A program made the translations under genes and the position numbers. 64,000 bases of DNA, taken from NCBI GenBank assembly GCA_036785705.1, contig JAWUZG010000004.1, positions 8,776,501 through 8,840,500 on the forward strand, given 5' to 3'. Source of the stretch: Acanthornis magna (lineage: Eukaryota > Chordata > Aves > Passeriformes > Acanthizidae). Below are positions 63,201 through 64,000 of this stretch, piece by piece. The notes below the pieces were generated by a model. It searched no databases, was not told the DNA's origin, and saw only the letters and a program-made list of their open reading frames with translations. Position 1 is the first letter of the stretch. Every line of letters starts with the position of its first letter.

Positions 63201-64000
63201 AACAATTCTGACCTTTTCCAAAAGAAAGGTTAATTTAATGTTCATAACTAAATGGACAATTTTTATGAGCTGGTTTCCTACCTTTTGATTTTTCTCCTTT
63301 TTTAAGACTAATGCAACGATGTCATGAGGTTCCCTTCTATTTCATTTGCTCAAATTTACTCTAAAGTGATCATTCCTTCATTTCCCACCAGCCATTCTTT
63401 GAAATGTTTTATGCTTCTTTTCCAAGCTCTTTGGTTTTTCTTTTCAAGATTTGCTTGTTCAAGTAAGTTGTACACTATCATTTGTATTCTCCAACTGAAC
63501 AAAAAAAAAAAATTATTTCTACCAATATTACTTGCACATGAGACAAATTTAGTTTCTCTGATAATTTGTGTATGTAAAACTCAATTGCTATGAACATCTA
63601 TGGAAAAGAGCCAAAAAGCATGAAGCTAGCCAAGGAAGTGCATTTTTAAAAGAGTTGACAAGTATTCTTATTTATTCAACATTATTCTGTCACTCTAGCT
63701 TTCCCATAATTCAATACCCTAGTAGTCTTTCCCCTGATTCCAACTAACATTGTTCAAAGTAATTTCTAATATTGATATCCAACCCAGTTCAGCCTGTTGA
63801 GCCAATAAAAATAATGTTCTAGTATGAATAAGAATTAATCCATTTTCATGTTTAGTAATTGTGACTAAAATATTCAGCATAAAGACACAAAAAGAAACAA
63901 ACTTACATCTGCTAGCAAATCCTTTGTTACTTATTTTTGGAACCACTCTTCTTATGAGTGTTTCTTTTGAAAGTGCCAATTTGGAAAGAAGTAGTAGATT
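60241..64000. other. AT-rich single-copy DNA, no gene seen
   Basis: 3.76 kb to the window end. A 16-base T run is at 61018-61033 and an A run near 63500. Frames of up to 91 codons (for example 62025-62300 plus) have no known similarity. The 3' end of the window shows no element that runs off the edge. Confidence 0.5.

Overview
The window looks like non-coding DNA from a bird nuclear genome. It is AT-rich and lacks any convincing protein-coding exon, tRNA, rRNA or operon structure. The avian assignment rests on about a dozen CR1 LINE copies. Several end in the 8-bp ATTCTRTG-type terminal repeat typical of avian CR1, and their broken reading frames match CR1 ORF2. Endogenous-retrovirus (ERV) LTR families that I recognise from bird genomes support the same view. 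I cannot tell the species, nor whether this is an intergenic desert or a very large intron.

Layout. 1-8 kb is AT-rich single-copy DNA with a G/T-rich tract at 2.5 kb. 8.0-8.5 kb holds a minus-strand CR1. 8.7-11.2 kb is the longest CR1 locus: an old plus-strand copy carrying endonuclease and reverse-transcriptase remnants, interrupted by a second CR1. 11.2-17.4 kb is single-copy DNA with a (GGTTT)n and a (TCTG)n(TCTA)n microsatellite. Small CR1 pieces lie at 17.4 and 18.7 kb, and a longer minus-strand one at 22.4-23.0 kb. A probable relic of the ancient MIR SINE is at 25.8 kb. A solo ERV LTR of about 1 kb occupies 27.5-28.5 kb on the minus strand. A CR1 tail is at 33.6 kb.

The densest transposon cluster is 36.9-39.6 kb. 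It has two LTRs of one ERV family placed head to head, a primer-binding site and leader after the second, then a minus CR1, an (AT)n tract and a 1-kb plus CR1. A well-preserved minus CR1 follows at 40.6-41.3 kb. 41.3-56.2 kb is mostly single-copy, with TA/CA microsatellites at 43.1 and 44.6 kb and a CR1 tail at 50.6 kb. Two solo LTRs with perfect target-site duplications lie at 56.2-56.8 kb (6 bp) and 58.1-59.2 kb (5 bp). A long (AT)n tract and another plus CR1 follow, then single-copy sequence to the end.

The only structure visible is transposon history: CR1 retrotransposition, at least three ERV LTR groups, nesting and decay. I found no intact transposon protein, no host gene and no evidence of a new functional system. 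The best observations are the two solo LTRs with exact duplications, the inverted LTR pair with a tRNA-Lys-type primer site, and the CR1-in-CR1 nest.
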